DNA from: Bacteroidota bacterium
Lineage (GTDB): Bacteria > Bacteroidota > Bacteroidia > Chitinophagales > LD1
Reading direction: 5' to 3'
NCBI GenBank assembly: GCA_018267435.1
Contig: JAFDYM010000447.1
Span: 1 to 5,646 of the forward strand
DNA length: 5,646 nucleotides
Position 1 is the first letter of the stretch; every line of letters starts with the position of its first letter. The position numbers and the translations under genes were made by a program. The notes under the pieces were generated by a model. It searched no databases. It was not told the DNA's origin and saw nothing but the letters and a program-made list of their open reading frames with translations. Positions 1 to 5,646 of this stretch are shown in pieces.

Positions 1-258
1 ATTCAACAGGCCGATGGCAAACTTTACTTGATAGGCTTTTGCCTGGATGCTAAAGGCAGTCGTGCTGATTTGTTCAGCCTAAGCTTGGATGATGGAGCAA
101 GGCTTCAGGCTATTTCATCGCGCCATTTTAAAACTACCAAGGGTGTAAGTTTTAGGTATGGTGCAGGTTTGCACGTTACGGCCGAAAAAAATCTGCATAT
201 AATAGCATGTACACGAACCCTAAAAAAGGGTAGGAATTATATGAACGTTTGGAAATAG
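1..258 (+). CDS. C-terminal fragment of an unrecognised protein (5' end outside window)
   Basis: An open reading frame in frame 1 is open from the first base and ends at TAG 256-258, giving 85 residues of the C-terminus. The only in-window starts are internal (a TTG at 28, an ATG near the very end), so the true start lies upstream. The sequence alternates hydrophobic and polar residues in short strands separated by Gly/Asp/Asn turns, for example DGKLYLIGF, GAGLHVT, NLHIIACTRT and MNVWK. This suggests an all-beta fold such as the last blade of a beta-propeller or a beta-sandwich, but no family motif is visible. There is no transmembrane segment in this portion. It converges on the minus-strand DjlA-like gene with 16 bases between the two stops, and no hairpin terminator is visible there. 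It is likely a real gene because the frame stays open to the window edge; its function is unknown. Confidence 0.6.
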   Translation: MQQADGKLYLIGFCLDAKGSRADLFSLSLDDGARLQAISSRHFKTTKGVSFRYGAGLHVTAEKNLHIIACTRTLKKGRNYMNVWK

Positions 259-274
259 AATAATGCCAACTAGG

Positions 275-1027
275 TTATCTTCCGCCTTTCTGCGCTTTAA
301 GTATATCGTAAGCTTCTTGTATTTGCTGAAACTTGGCGGCTAGCTTTTTGCGCTCTACTTCACTGGCGTCTTTGTTTCTATCGGGATGATATTTCAAAAC
401 CAGTTTGCGGTAGCTGGCGCGTATCTCTTCATAGGTAGCTGTTTCGCTTACCTCCAATGTTCTGTAGTGGCTATAGCTGGTAGAAGTAGTGGTATAGCCG
501 CCGTTGTAAGCTTGGCCCTCGCTGGTATGTTCATTCCTTATGCGGCGATACTCCACGTCGTTTACATTCAAAAAGCCTGCGATCTTAAATATAAAGTAGT
601 GTTCGCGTTCACTTAGTTCGCCATCGCACAGGGCTAGGTCCATTAAAAAACGCACCACCTGCACCTTAGTGCTATGGCTGGTATTCATGCGTATCTGCCC
701 ACAGGCTACATCCAAGTCATATTCCTTCTGCAGGCAGTGGTTCAATATTTGTCGGCGCTCTGTAGCTTGACTAGGGTCGAAATGGGTATTGAGGAACTGC
801 TCGGTAAACTGTATCTCGCTCATCGAAACCCTGCCATCTATCTTAATAAAGTGGCTTGCCAGTACCATTAGGTTTACCTCAAATTCCGATATGTTCTGCG
901 ATATTTCCTTGGCATCGCCTTGGCCACGCTCCAACATGCTGCCGGTTATAAAACCTAGCAAGCCGCCTATAGGGCCACCCACTACAAAACCTAGGCCCGC
1001 GCCCAACCATTTTTCATATTTAGCCAT
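275..1027 (-). CDS. DjlA-like TerB + J-domain co-chaperone, membrane-anchored
   Basis: The 250-residue protein has three parts. Residues about 9-31 form a Gly-rich hydrophobic segment with glycine-zipper spacing (GAGLGFVVGGPIGGLLGF), probably a membrane anchor. Residues about 48-165 form a helical TerB-like domain with two related acidic turns, KIDGRVSMSE (62-71) and LCDGELSERE (133-142), the repeated Asp-Gly pattern known from TerB/DjlA proteins. Residues about 187-250 form a J domain with the diagnostic HPD at 214-216 and the helix KFQQIQEAYDIL. A Gly/Thr/Ser/Tyr-rich linker (about 174-188) joins the last two. This order matches E. coli DjlA, a membrane-bound DnaK co-chaperone with a C-terminal J domain; the intact HPD predicts stimulation of an Hsp70 ATPase. 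The ATG lies inside the end of lgt (8-base overlap, ATGGCTAA), so it is probably translated by coupling with lgt. Being a DjlA-family member is well supported; the client and exact role are unknown. Confidence 0.88.
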   Translation of the reverse strand: MAKYEKWLGAGLGFVVGGPIGGLLGFITGSMLERGQGDAKEISQNISEFEVNLMVLASHFIKIDGRVSMSEIQFTEQFLNTHFDPSQATERRQILNHCLQKEYDLDVACGQIRMNTSHSTKVQVVRFLMDLALCDGELSEREHYFIFKIAGFLNVNDVEYRRIRNEHTSEGQAYNGGYTTTSTSYSHYRTLEVSETATYEEIRASYRKLVLKYHPDRNKDASEVERKKLAAKFQQIQEAYDILKAQKGGR

Positions 1028-1826
1028 GCTGTGCGGTGCTAGGGTAGCGCAGTTTGTGGTTTAGTGAAAGGAATAGCATAACAAGTCCCGCTACTATAAA
1101 CGGCACATTCAGCATTTGTGTTTTGCTAATGGCATTAAAAAATATTGCACCGTCGGGTTCTTTGGTAAATTCCAACAGAAAGCGGATGCCGAATACTGCA
1201 ATTAAAAACACGGCACTGTACAGGCCTGGTTTACGGTCTTTGTACCTAGTAAACAGCAATAGCAATACACCTTGCAATAGCATGTAAGCTATACTTTCAT
1301 ACAATACGGTTGGGTGCCTAGGTTCCATGCCGTATTCGGGAAAAATAAAGCCATAGTCGCTGCCCGTTACCTTGCCCACTATTTCCGAGTTCATCAAGTT
1401 GCCAAAGCGTATCAACGATGCCAAGGCCAAGGTAACCACGGCGCTCATATCGGTAACCCATAGCAGGTTGAATTCCTTATTGCGCATGCAGAAAACGTAG
1501 ATACCAACAAGGCCTCCTATTACTCCGCCATGGCTGGCCAAACCGCCTTCCCATACGGCCAATATTTTTACAGGGTTAGCCAAATAATAATCTAGCTGGT
1601 AGAAAATGATATGCACTAGACGGGCGCCTAGCAAACCAAACAAGAACACATATTGAATAAGGATTGTCAGCTTGTCGTCATCTTCGTTCAAGGCCTTCAT
1701 CAAGTACTGGCCAAGGAAGAAAACAACCATTAAACCAGTACCCCACATTAGGCCATACCATTGTATAGCTATAGGGCCAAGGTGAAACGCTACCGGGTGC
1801 GGATTCCAAAATACAGATAGGAGCAT
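1020..1826 (-). CDS. lgt: Prolipoprotein diacylglyceryl transferase
   Basis: Lgt is an integral inner-membrane enzyme. It transfers a diacylglyceryl group from phosphatidylglycerol to the lipobox cysteine of prelipoproteins, the first step of lipoprotein maturation before LspA cleavage. The 268 residues are highly hydrophobic with about seven predicted membrane segments, near the family length (E. coli 291). Signature pieces are in order: QWYGLMW (22-28, Tyr24), GARLVH (67-72), EGGLASHGG with His99 (93-101), RFGNLMNSE (140-148) followed by Gly151, RHPTVLYE (170-177) and RFLLEF with Arg215 and Glu219. These line up with residues reported as important in E. coli Lgt (Tyr26, His103, Arg143, Asn146, Glu151, Gly154, Arg239, Glu243), so it should be active. 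The ATG at 1826 gives a normal N-terminus (WNPHPVAFHLGP). No Shine-Dalgarno sequence precedes it, and a Bacteroidota-type promoter ends only four bases upstream. Its stop overlaps the next gene's start, indicating an lgt-djlA-like operon. Confidence 0.97.
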   Translation of the reverse strand: MLLSVFWNPHPVAFHLGPIAIQWYGLMWGTGLMVVFFLGQYLMKALNEDDDKLTILIQYVFLFGLLGARLVHIIFYQLDYYLANPVKILAVWEGGLASHGGVIGGLVGIYVFCMRNKEFNLLWVTDMSAVVTLALASLIRFGNLMNSEIVGKVTGSDYGFIFPEYGMEPRHPTVLYESIAYMLLQGVLLLLFTRYKDRKPGLYSAVFLIAVFGIRFLLEFTKEPDGAIFFNAISKTQMLNVPFIVAGLVMLFLSLNHKLRYPSTAQHG

Positions 1827-1830
1827 ACAT

Positions 1831-1862
1831 CAAATATGCGAAGGATGAAGCGGATTAGCAAA
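1831..1862 (-). promoter_or_regulatory. Candidate Bacteroidota-type promoter of lgt
   Basis: Reading the minus strand, TTTG (1862-1859) is followed by a 20-base spacer and then CATATTTG (1838-1831). The Bacteroidota primary sigma factor recognises a -33 TTTG/TTG and a -7 TAnnTTTG about 19-21 bases apart. Here the -33 box is perfect and the -7 box matches five of its six fixed bases (C for the first T). The -7 box ends four bases before the lgt ATG, so transcription would start at or very near the start codon and give a leaderless or almost leaderless mRNA. The site lies in the 62-base gap after yraN, so lgt and the DjlA-like gene may be transcribed independently of the upstream pair. This is a pattern match only. 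Confidence 0.5.
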
Positions 1863-1888
1863 AAGGCAATTGTTATTAAAAACAAATG

Positions 1889-2257
1889 CTATATACCTTC
1901 ACTCGGAAAATACACATCCTTAATATGGTGAATATCTAAGCCCGTTTTGGTTTTAGTAATGGAGATAATATCGAAGCGCATATCGCCGTCGTACTTGTTT
2001 TGGTATATGTACTCATCGGCGGCTTCGCCTAATAGTTTCATCTTCTTTTTGCCTACAAACTCTTCGGGGTAGCCAAAGTCATTATTGGCGCGGGCCTTTA
2101 CTTCGGTAAACACCAGCACCTTTCCGTCTTGGGTTATCAGGTCTACCTCTGCCTTTTCGTAACGGTAGTTCTGCGCCAGCAGCACGTGTCCCTGCTGTAG
2201 CAGGTATGCCAGTGCGGCGGCTTCGCCCTCTTTACCAAAGTCGTTGTGCTTGGCCAT
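1889..2257 (-). CDS. yraN: YraN/UPF0102 family protein, restriction-endonuclease-like fold
   Basis: This is a complete 122-residue member of the YraN (UPF0102) family, of typical family length. The conserved signature is all present: GKEGEAAALAYL with Glu11 (8-19), GHVLLAQNYRY (23-33), AEVDLI with Glu37 and Asp39 (36-41), and the nuclease-like VFTEVKAR with Glu52 and Lys54 (49-56), then RFDI (94-97). The Glu/Asp...ExK arrangement is that of the PD-(D/E)xK / Holliday-junction-resolvase-like fold, so a nucleic-acid-processing role is plausible, but the biochemical role of most members is not established. Its ATG shares one base with the stop of the thioesterase gene (TAATG), a strong sign of translational coupling. 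An AAAGGA stretch (2269-2264 on the minus strand) six bases ahead of the ATG is one of the few Shine-Dalgarno-like sites in the window. No motif residue is missing. Confidence 0.93.
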   Translation of the reverse strand: MAKHNDFGKEGEAAALAYLLQQGHVLLAQNYRYEKAEVDLITQDGKVLVFTEVKARANNDFGYPEEFVGKKKMKLLGEAADEYIYQNKYDGDMRFDIISITKTKTGLDIHHIKDVYFPSEGI

Positions 2258-2676
2258 TACTTATCCTTTACCGCCATGGTTAAGCGGCTGATGCACACCA
2301 GCTTTTTGTTTTCGTCTTCTATACGTATATCCCATACGTGGGTGCTGCGGCCTATATGTATGGGGCGCGCCGTGCCATACACGTAACCGCCTGTTACACC
2401 GCGCAGGTGGTTGGCGTTTATCTCTAGTCCTACGGCGTATTGCTTGTTTATATCTATACAGAAGGCTGAAGCCACGCTGCCAACCGTCTCGGCAAGTACG
2501 CAACTAGCACCTCCGTGTAGCAAGCCAAATGGCTGCATGGTGCGGTGGTCTACAGGCATGCGCGCGGTAATATGCTCAGGTCCAAAGTCAACAAACTCAA
2601 GGCCGATATGGTCGCCCATGCTTTTGTTGGGGAACATTTTCATGTGCTCGGCGCTAGGCATTACTTTCCAAATCAT
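2257..2676 (-). CDS. menI: MenI/YdiI-type hotdog-fold acyl-CoA thioesterase
   Basis: The 139-residue protein is close to E. coli YdiI (MenI, about 136 residues) throughout. It shares the MIWK start, MPVDHRTMQPFGLLHGG (40-56), LAETVGSVAS (61-70), VGLEINANH (82-90), VW (114-115) and SRLTMA (130-135). Gln48, His54, Gly55 and Glu63 fall at the same numbers as the YdiI catalytic residues, with Glu63 the presumed general base or nucleophile. MenI hydrolyses 1,4-dihydroxy-2-naphthoyl-CoA to the free acid in menaquinone biosynthesis. This would suit a Bacteroidota cell, which relies on menaquinone. However, related PaaI/EntH-type hotdog enzymes act on phenylacetyl-, benzoyl- or other acyl-CoAs, and no other men gene lies in the window, so the substrate is inferred. 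The start immediately follows the palindrome TGTTATAACA, and no Shine-Dalgarno is visible. The gene heads a coupled pair with yraN and is transcribed divergently from the saccharopine dehydrogenase gene. Confidence 0.85.
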   Translation of the reverse strand: MIWKVMPSAEHMKMFPNKSMGDHIGLEFVDFGPEHITARMPVDHRTMQPFGLLHGGASCVLAETVGSVASAFCIDINKQYAVGLEINANHLRGVTGGYVYGTARPIHIGRSTHVWDIRIEDENKKLVCISRLTMAVKDK

Positions 2677-2725
2677 TGTTATAACATTTAGTGCAAAGGA
2701 ATTGATTTTATAATATTGTTGTACT
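2677..2725. promoter_or_regulatory. Divergent intergenic region with promoters and a 10-bp palindrome
   Basis: This 49-base AT-rich gap separates two divergently transcribed genes and so should hold both promoters. On the plus strand TAATATTG (2711-2718) matches five of six fixed bases of the Bacteroidota -7 element TAnnTTTG. The sequence about 20 bases upstream (TTTAG, 2687-2691) is only a weak -33 match. Such a promoter would start transcription almost at the saccharopine dehydrogenase ATG. TATAAT also occurs at 2709-2714. On the minus strand no good -33/-7 pair was found. The perfect palindrome TGTTATAACA (2677-2686) abuts the thioesterase ATG and could be an operator, but a 10-base AT-rich palindrome can arise by chance. 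Confidence 0.35.
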
Positions 2726-4018
2726 ATGATGAGGAATATATTGATACTTGGCGCAGGAAAATCATCGATTGCATTGATAGATTACCTGGTGGGGCAGGCC
2801 GCTGAACAGCAGTGGCAGATAACGGTGGCAGATGTAACGGCTGAGTTGGCGGTGCAGAAAACCAAAAAGCGCGCACATACCCAGGCGCTAGGCTTCGACT
2901 TAAATAACGATACCGAACGTAAGGCACTAATAGCAAACGCAGATATAGTAATAAGCATGCTGCCTGCCGCGCTGCACATTACCGTAGCGCAAGATTGTTT
3001 GGCACTGAAGAAGAACCTGGTTACGCCATCGTACATTAGCGATGCGATGCAAGCTATGGCGAAGGATGTGGAAGATGCTGGCCTGATATTTATGAACGAA
3101 ATGGGCCTTGACCCTGGCATTGACCACATGAGCGCCATGCAGTTGCTAGATGAACTGAAGTTGAAGGGCGCAACCATTACGGGTTTTGCCTCGCACTGTG
3201 GCGGCTTGGTAGCGCCCGAAAGCGACGACAACCCTTGGCACTATAAGTTTACTTGGAACCCGCGCAACGTAATATTGGCTGGCCAAGGCGCAGGCGGCAT
3301 CCATTACTTACACGAAGCCAAGAAGGTGGAGCTGAGCTACAAAGAGTTATTCCATAATACCAGTTTAATGGAAGTAGAAGGGCATGGCCTGTTCGAGAGC
3401 TACCCTAACCGCGACTCGCTGAAATACATTAGTGCGTATGGCTTAGATGGTGTAGGCACTATGTATAGGGGAACGCTGCGCGTGCCTCCTTTCTGCAAAG
3501 GTTGGGATATGCTAGTGCAAATGGGCATGACGAGCGAAGAAGAAACAAGCACTAATGATTTGCTAGAGCATATTATAACCGAACTGAAGCATATAGCTAC
3601 AGCGGGCAATACATTAAAGGATGATTTGCTACAATCTATAGGTTTGGTAAATGCGCTGCAAAGCCACCGCGATGAAACCATAGTGCCTGCTAAGTTTCTA
3701 CAGAACCTATTAGAAGTGCAATGGAAGATGCTGCCTGGCGATAAGGACATGGTGGTGATGGTGCATGAAATAGATTATGTGCTGGCAGGGGAGAAGAAGC
3801 GGGTACAGTCGTCATTTGTATTTATAGGCAAAGATGCCGAACATACAGCCATGGCCATAACCGTAGGCCTACCAGTGGGCATCATCACCAAAATGATACT
3901 GAACGGAGAGGTGCAGCGCAAAGGCGTATTGATGCCGAAGTACGCCGAGATATACAACCCTGTATTGGAAGAATTGAAGGGCTACGGCATAGAGTTCAAA
4001 GAAAAAATGATACAATAG
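2726..4018 (+). CDS. Saccharopine dehydrogenase, LYS9-like (glutamate-forming type)
   Basis: This complete 430-residue protein matches the LYS9/AASS branch of saccharopine dehydrogenases (yeast Lys9 is 446 residues). The N-terminal Rossmann domain opens with NILILGAGKSS (4-14, nucleotide-binding glycines 9 and 11) and ADIVISMLP (72-80). The core carries MNEMGLDPGIDHM (123-135), then HCGGLVAPESDDNP (157-170) and YKFTWNPRNV (173-182), the hallmark of the glutamate-forming enzyme, and GTMYRGTLR (244-252). It ends in a typical VLEELKGYGI segment (413-422). The family interconverts saccharopine with glutamate and 2-aminoadipate-6-semialdehyde using NAD(P), in lysine breakdown or synthesis. Direction and cofactor cannot be told from sequence, and the partner enzyme joining lysine and 2-oxoglutarate is not in the window. 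Carboxyspermidine dehydrogenase is a related alternative but lacks this CGGL...ESxDNP match. Two adjacent ATGs (2726, 2729) are possible starts; neither has a Shine-Dalgarno. Confidence 0.88.
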   Translation: MMRNILILGAGKSSIALIDYLVGQAAEQQWQITVADVTAELAVQKTKKRAHTQALGFDLNNDTERKALIANADIVISMLPAALHITVAQDCLALKKNLVTPSYISDAMQAMAKDVEDAGLIFMNEMGLDPGIDHMSAMQLLDELKLKGATITGFASHCGGLVAPESDDNPWHYKFTWNPRNVILAGQGAGGIHYLHEAKKVELSYKELFHNTSLMEVEGHGLFESYPNRDSLKYISAYGLDGVGTMYRGTLRVPPFCKGWDMLVQMGMTSEEETSTNDLLEHIITELKHIATAGNTLKDDLLQSIGLVNALQSHRDETIVPAKFLQNLLEVQWKMLPGDKDMVVMVHEIDYVLAGEKKRVQSSFVFIGKDAEHTAMAITVGLPVGIITKMILNGEVQRKGVLMPKYAEIYNPVLEELKGYGIEFKEKMIQ

Positions 4019-4080
4019 CCACAAAGACACTAAGGCACAAAGCGAATTTGTATTTACTTCGCGTCTTAGTGCCTTTGCGG
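4019..4080. repeat. REP-like imperfect inverted repeat between two metabolic genes
   Basis: The gap between the saccharopine dehydrogenase stop and the carboxylase start is almost entirely one hairpin. The left arm 4019-4036 pairs with the right arm 4063-4080 (15 of 18 positions complementary). A five-base bulge (4037-4041, ACAAA) follows, then a perfect inner stem GCGAA/TTCGC (4042-4046 with 4058-4062) and an 11-base loop (4047-4057). The left arm also contains a direct repeat of CACAAAG (4020-4026 and 4036-4042). There is no T-run after either arm, so it is not a standard intrinsic terminator. The wording of the arms (CACAAAG, CACTAAG, GTGCCTTTG) resembles intergenic palindromes that, as I recall, recur across many Bacteroidota genomes. 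It may be a dispersed REP-like element or a transcript-processing/stability hairpin. Confidence 0.7.
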
Positions 4081-4094
4081 CAAAAGCAATTGAA

Positions 4095-5636
4095 ATGAAA
4101 GAACAGTTAGCAACATTAGAGCAGAAGCAGGCGCAGGCCTTGCTGGCAGGTGGACAAAAACGCATTGACGACCAACATAAAAAAGGCAAGCTAACCGCAC
4201 GCGAGCGTATCGGTTTGTTGCTAGATGAAGGCAGCTTCGAGGAGATAGGAATGTTTGTAGAACACCGCGCTAAAGACTTCGGTATAGATAAGGAAGTGTA
4301 TTTGGGCGATGGCGTTATTACAGGCTACGGTACTATCGATGGCCGTATTGTGTACGTGTTCAGTCAGGACTTTACCGTATTCGGTGGCTCGCTATCTGAA
4401 ACACACGCCGAGAAGATATGCAAGATAATGGACCTAGCCATGAAAAACGGCGCACCCGTTATAGGCTTGAATGACTCGGGCGGTGCACGTATACAGGAAG
4501 GTGTACAGAGCCTTGGCGGCTACGCCGATATATTCTACCGCAACACAGTGGCATCGGGCGTTATACCGCAAATATCTGCCATAATGGGACCATGCGCAGG
4601 TGGCGCGGTTTACTCGCCCGCCATTACCGATTTTATAATGATGGTGGAACATACTTCTTACATGTTTGTTACCGGCCCTAACGTGGTAAAGACTGTAACA
4701 CATGAAGATGTAACCAGCGAAGACCTGGGTGGAGCATCGGCCCATGCAAGCAAGAGCGGCGTTACGCACTTTACTGCAGCTAACGAGGTGGAGTGTATCA
4801 ACAACATTAAAAAGCTACTTAGCTATATGCCGCAGAACTGCGATGAAACCGCACCTGCATTTGACTATGAGGAAAGCAACGAAAGCCGTCCTGCATTGAA
4901 CAGCGTAATACCTGCCAACCCTAATCAACCTTACGACATCCGCGATATTATCAACGAGCTGGCCGATGCCAATTCGTTCTTTGAAGTGCATAAGGACTAT
5001 GCCGAGAATATAGTAGTAGGTTTTGCACGCATAGCAGGCCGCAGTATAGGCATTGTTGCCAATCAACCTGCGGTATTGGCAGGTGTGTTAGATATAAACA
5101 GCAGCAAGAAGGGCGCACGTTTCGTTCGCTTCTGTGATTGCTTCAATATTCCATTGTTGACATTAGTAGATGTACCTGGCTTCTTGCCAGGCACCGACCA
5201 AGAATGGCATGGCATTATCAGCAATGGTGCTAAGTTGCTATACGCCTTTAGCGAGGCTACTGTGCCTAAGTTGACCGTGATAGTGCGTAAAGCTTATGGT
5301 GGTGCATATGATGTAATGAATAGCAAGCACATAGGTGCCGATATGAACTATGCTTGGCCTAATGCCGAGATAGCTGTAATGGGTGCCAAGGGCGCTGCCG
5401 AAATCATATTTAAGCGCGAAATAGCAACAGCTGATAACAAAGAGGAGAAGCTGAAAGAAGTGGTAGATAACTACGCTACCAACTTCGCCAATCCTTACAA
5501 GGCAGCAGCACGCGGCTTTGTAGATGAAGTAATAGAGCCAAGCCAAACCCGCGCTAAACTTATCCGCGCCTTTAAAATGACAGAGAACAAAGCCGTAAAA
5601 CTACCACGCAAAAAACACGGTAATATTCCATTGTAA
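4095..5636 (+). CDS. pccB: Acyl-CoA carboxylase carboxyltransferase (beta) subunit, probably propionyl-CoA carboxylase
   Basis: The 513-residue protein is a complete biotin-dependent carboxyltransferase of the PccB/MmdA family, of normal length and with the characteristic KHGNIPL C-terminus. It has two crotonase-like halves. The N-terminal half shows GKLTARERI (31-39), VFSQDFTVFGGSLSE (88-102), and oxyanion-hole elements SGGARIQEG (128-136) and GPCAGGAVYSP (165-175). The C-terminal half shows VDVPGFLPGTDQE (358-370) and RKAYGGAYDVM (398-408). Asp406 in GGAYD appears to match the Streptomyces PccB residue (Asp422) tied to propionyl-CoA preference. It would transfer CO2 from carboxybiotin to propionyl-CoA, making methylmalonyl-CoA. 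The biotin carboxylase/carrier subunits are not visible and may lie downstream or elsewhere. A decarboxylase alpha subunit (MmdA) uses the same fold and cannot be excluded without those partners. The chosen ATG at 4095 begins a normal N-terminal helix and lacks a Shine-Dalgarno. It lies 14 bases after the inverted repeat. Confidence 0.93.
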   Translation: MKEQLATLEQKQAQALLAGGQKRIDDQHKKGKLTARERIGLLLDEGSFEEIGMFVEHRAKDFGIDKEVYLGDGVITGYGTIDGRIVYVFSQDFTVFGGSLSETHAEKICKIMDLAMKNGAPVIGLNDSGGARIQEGVQSLGGYADIFYRNTVASGVIPQISAIMGPCAGGAVYSPAITDFIMMVEHTSYMFVTGPNVVKTVTHEDVTSEDLGGASAHASKSGVTHFTAANEVECINNIKKLLSYMPQNCDETAPAFDYEESNESRPALNSVIPANPNQPYDIRDIINELADANSFFEVHKDYAENIVVGFARIAGRSIGIVANQPAVLAGVLDINSSKKGARFVRFCDCFNIPLLTLVDVPGFLPGTDQEWHGIISNGAKLLYAFSEATVPKLTVIVRKAYGGAYDVMNSKHIGADMNYAWPNAEIAVMGAKGAAEIIFKREIATADNKEEKLKEVVDNYATNFANPYKAAARGFVDEVIEPSQTRAKLIRAFKMTENKAVKLPRKKHGNIPL

Positions 5637-5646
5637 TATTTTGTGG

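Noticed and set aside
259..274. Possible bidirectional terminator between the convergent stops
   Set aside because: The gap is only 16 bases and contains no inverted repeat or T-run that could form an intrinsic terminator.
386..616. Plus-strand open frame with hydrophobic stretches opposite the DjlA-like gene
   Set aside because: It overlaps the J-domain and TerB coding sequence, whose motifs are unambiguous, so it is a shadow frame rather than a small membrane protein.
1863..1888. Small TTGTT...AACAA inverted repeat after yraN as a terminator
   Set aside because: The stem is only five A/T-rich pairs and would not be stable enough to support a terminator call.
2782..3231. Antisense open frame of about 149 codons opposite the saccharopine dehydrogenase
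   Set aside because: It lies wholly inside a gene with clear family motifs, is rich in Ser/Cys/Ala as expected of a shadow frame, and shows no recognisable domain.
3400..3750. Antisense open frame opposite the middle of the saccharopine dehydrogenase
   Set aside because: Low-complexity Ser/Cys-rich translation with no family resemblance; shadow of the real coding frame.
4058..4094. Intrinsic terminator after the saccharopine dehydrogenase gene
   Set aside because: The hairpin is followed by CAAAAGCAAT rather than a T-run, so it does not fit a rho-independent terminator on the plus strand.
4434..4769. Antisense open frame opposite the carboxylase gene
   Set aside because: Tyr/Cys/His-rich translation typical of a reversed coding strand, with no motif and no start context.

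Overview
The window looks like a stretch of ordinary chromosome from a member of the Bacteroidota, possibly of the Chitinophagales/Sphingobacteriales type. The evidence is the style of the proteins (a fungal LYS9-like saccharopine dehydrogenase, a PccB-type carboxylase ending in KHGNIPL, a DjlA-like TerB plus J-domain protein), the near absence of Shine-Dalgarno sequences, and a promoter of the Bacteroidota TTTG / TAnnTTTG kind in front of lgt. The lineage is an inference from these features, not from a marker gene.

Layout: positions 1-258 hold the C-terminal end of an unrecognised plus-strand protein that begins outside the window. Four minus-strand genes then run leftward from about 2676 to 275. 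They are a MenI/YdiI-type hotdog thioesterase, a YraN-family nuclease-fold protein whose start codon shares a base with the thioesterase stop (TAATG), prolipoprotein diacylglyceryl transferase (lgt), and a DjlA-like co-chaperone whose start overlaps the lgt end by 8 bases. The four fall into two tightly coupled pairs separated by a 62-base gap, and that gap carries the best promoter candidate in the window. A 49-base divergent gap (2677-2725), containing a perfect 10-base palindrome, separates them from two plus-strand genes: a LYS9-type saccharopine dehydrogenase (2726-4018) and the carboxyltransferase subunit of an acyl-CoA carboxylase, probably propionyl-CoA carboxylase (4095-5636).

The two plus-strand metabolic genes are separated by 76 bases that are almost entirely one long imperfect inverted repeat (4019-4080). 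It resembles a dispersed REP-like intergenic palindrome and is the most noteworthy non-coding structure here.

Functionally the window combines envelope maintenance (lipoprotein lipidation, membrane-associated co-chaperone), a probable quinone-pathway thioesterase, and amino-acid/propionyl-CoA metabolism. Nothing ties all genes into one pathway, and no mobile element, CRISPR array, RNA gene, defence system or clearly new system was seen.
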